Positions 62,732 to 64,000 of a DNA stretch of 64,000 bases are shown here, in pieces. Positions within the stretch are counted from its first letter, which is position 1, and each line of letters begins with the position of its first letter. The notes under the pieces are model-generated. The model saw nothing but the letters and a program-made list of their open reading frames with translations. It did no database searches and was not told the origin of the DNA. Both the position numbers and the translations under genes were made by a program. The stretch comes from Kitasatospora cinereorecta (GTDB lineage: Bacteria > Actinomycetota > Actinomycetes > Streptomycetales > Streptomycetaceae): the NCBI RefSeq assembly GCF_024172095.1, contig NZ_JAMZDX010000008.1:310001-374000 (forward strand). Direction: 5' to 3'.

Positions 62732-63370
62732 GTGAGGATCAGCATCGGCGGCGATCACGTCGAGGTGCCCGATGGCCTGGGCCGGGCGCTGCTCGCGGCG
62801 CTGCGGGAGGAGCGGTTGGTGGAGCCGCCGCAGGTTGCTGGCTTCGACGACCTGGTCGACCTGGTCGCGAGCCTCAGCCGGCTCATCCAGCACCTGACGG
62901 TGTTCAAGGAGGTGGCAATCTCCCGTGCAGACGCCGCCGGCGCCTACTCGAACCGCCGAGCCCTGGCCCTCGCGGCCGCGATGTCCGCTTCCCAGCTCGG
63001 CCGGGTCCTCGAAGGACATGGACTGCCGAAGGATCGCCGCAGCGGCGGCGTGAACCTGGTCGTCGCGTTCCGCGCCGCCGACGACGGGGTCCTGCACCTG
63101 GCCGCCGAGGCGGACGTGGCCGGCCTGCCCGAGTTCACCCTGCCGTTCACCCCCACGCAGACTACGGCGGAGCGGACGGAGTTCTCGGGGCGGGAGCTGA
63201 CCTTCTACTACCGCCCGCAGGTCTCGATCGCCGCGGCCGACCTCGGGCGCAGCGCCGGTTACACCCTGCGCGACGCCGAGCACGGACTGATCGCCTGCGT
63301 CACCGAGGACGTTTTCGACGCCCTGTTCGGCGACCCGCGTCTCGACCCGACCCGACCCAACGGACGCTGA
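62732..63370 (+). CDS. hypothetical protein immediately upstream of tap
   Basis: The 212-residue protein has helical blocks VPDGLGRALLAALREERLVEPP and DDLVDLVASLSRLIQHLTVFKE. A possible HTH-like segment (LALAAAMSASQLGRVLEGHGLP) and a beta-rich second half (NLVVAFRAADDGVLHLAAEADVAG, ELTFYYRPQVSI) follow. It is not a family I recognise. A GTG start follows a GGGGG run. The 13-base gap to tap suggests a shared transcript and possibly a role at telomeres. Confidence 0.6.
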   Translation: MRISIGGDHVEVPDGLGRALLAALREERLVEPPQVAGFDDLVDLVASLSRLIQHLTVFKEVAISRADAAGAYSNRRALALAAAMSASQLGRVLEGHGLPKDRRSGGVNLVVAFRAADDGVLHLAAEADVAGLPEFTLPFTPTQTTAERTEFSGRELTFYYRPQVSIAAADLGRSAGYTLRDAEHGLIACVTEDVFDALFGDPRLDPTRPNGR

Positions 63371-63383
63371 GGAGCAGCCCCCG

Positions 63384-64000
63384 ATGTCCGACGAGCTGTT
63401 CGACTCCGTCGACGCGCTGCTCGCCGCGGTGAGCAGCGGTCTGCCGCTGCCGGCGGAGCGCAGGCGGCTGCGCCTGGCGGCCGGGCTGACGCCCGCGCAG
63501 GTTGCTGCGGCCCTGCGGGTGAACTCGGCCCTGGTCCTGGGCTGGGAGGACGGCAGCGCCGTCCCGGGCCCGGACATCGCTCCGGCGTACACGCGCCTGC
63601 TGGAGGGCCTGGCAGCGCGCTTCCCCGCCCCCGAGCAGCAGCCCGCCGCCCCGGTCGCACCGCAGCCGCAGACGCACGCCCAGGCCCCGGCGACCGCCCA
63701 GCACGCCACCGACGCGCCCGCCGTCCCGGTGCTCGACCAGAACCCGGACGGCTCGCTGCTGATGGCCGCCGCGGCGCCGTGCGTGCAGTGCGGCCAGCCC
63801 TCCGTTTACCGCGCCCAGGGCCGCCCGATGCACCTCGGCGGGTTCTGCCGCCCCGCCACCCCGGCTACCGAGCCGGCCGTCGAAGCCACCCAGCAGCCGA
63901 CTGTGGCCCCGGCCCCGGCCGAGCAGCCCCCGGCCACGCCAGCACCCGCTGCTGCTCCCGTCGCCTCCGAGCCGGTCCGGCCCGCACCCACCGCCACGCC
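63384..64000 (+). CDS. tap: telomere-associated protein Tap, N-terminal part (cut by window end)
   Basis: The visible 205 residues begin SDELFDSVDALLAAVSSG and hold an Xre-like HTH (ERRRLRLAAGLTPAQVAAALRVNSALVLGWEDG). Then come YTRLLEGLAARFPAPE and a Pro/Ala linker, followed by LDQNPDGSLLMAAAAPCVQCGQP and YRAQGRPMHLGGFCRP, a CxxC motif with a later FCRP. This is the N-terminal layout of Streptomyces Tap, which binds telomere overhangs and recruits the terminal protein. GGAG lies 10 bases before the ATG. A tpg gene would be expected just past the window end. Confidence 0.8.
   Translation, partial: MSDELFDSVDALLAAVSSGLPLPAERRRLRLAAGLTPAQVAAALRVNSALVLGWEDGSAVPGPDIAPAYTRLLEGLAARFPAPEQQPAAPVAPQPQTHAQAPATAQHATDAPAVPVLDQNPDGSLLMAAAAPCVQCGQPSVYRAQGRPMHLGGFCRPATPATEPAVEATQQPTVAPAPAEQPPATPAPAAAPVASEPVRPAPTAT

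Noticed and set aside
1..64000. tRNA or rRNA genes
   Set aside because: No cloverleaf-like sequence with a TTCGA-type T loop in proper context, and no rRNA segment, was noticed on either strand. A covariance-model scan would be needed to exclude them.

Overview
The window is very GC-rich (about 70 percent) DNA with GTG/TTG starts, dense ATGA/GTGA gene overlaps, lipoprotein and Tat export signals and actinobacterial insertion sequences. It fits a Streptomycetaceae genome (Streptomyces or Kitasatospora). Two separate gene sets look like the telomere-maintenance genes of linear replicons. Together with many broken genes and at least five kinds of IS, this suggests a chromosome arm near its end or a linear plasmid.

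1-9.5 kb: after the tail of a LuxR-type regulator lies a ten-gene, translationally coupled operon. It encodes non-phosphorylative L-fucose catabolism: mutarotase, aldo/keto-reductase fucose dehydrogenase, fuconolactonase, fuconate dehydratase, SDR 2-keto-3-deoxyfuconate dehydrogenase and a FAH-family diketo-acid hydrolase. It also carries LutABC, which oxidises the L-lactate released by the last step, and a GntR/FadR-type regulator. Three CATC(C/G)GATG palindromes lie upstream, one inside a recognisable promoter.

9.5-13.3 kb: a decayed IS1182-like transposase and a nested IS982-like structure enclosing a SnoaL-like gene. 13.3-25 kb: a second GntR regulator, a divergent second fucose-dehydrogenase-like reductase, then an operon for a GH42 beta-galactosidase, an ABC sugar importer without its own ATPase, a Tat-exported GH95-like hydrolase and a GH36-type alpha-galactosidase. 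A shared GCTTAAGC palindrome upstream of both units suggests one regulon for fucose- and galactose-containing glycans that feeds the first operon. 25.2-28.2 kb: an MFS transporter and small hypothetical genes.

28.4-34.4 kb: an HTH gene, a Tap/Tac-like protein with DNA-polymerase-B-like palm motifs, a Tpg/Tpc-like protein and a helicase with C-terminal helicase-associated repeats. 34.5-41 kb: a beta-trefoil inhibitor-like protein, a broken replication-relaxation gene, a LysE/YbaK pair with a divergent ArsR-type regulator, two small coupled genes, and a long non-coding stretch with nine GTGCAGC/GCTGCAC elements in 157 bp. 41.7-48 kb: a large LuxR/ATPase regulator, a defective IS3 element that truncates another gene, a hypothetical gene and an IS630 element.

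48.2-61.1 kb: three paralogous secreted HExxE (EXORDIUM-like) proteins with C-terminal beta-trefoil domains. One is on the minus strand and two are a tandem, mosaic duplication; all three share a promoter and leader. Between them lie an IS1380 pseudogene, ferredoxin, integrase and NEW3 fragments, a 33-bp perfect hairpin, and a secreted phosphoesterase with a duplicated N-terminal domain. 61.2-64 kb: AraC and HEAT-repeat fragments, a hypothetical gene, and the start of a classical tap (telomere-associated protein) gene cut by the window end.
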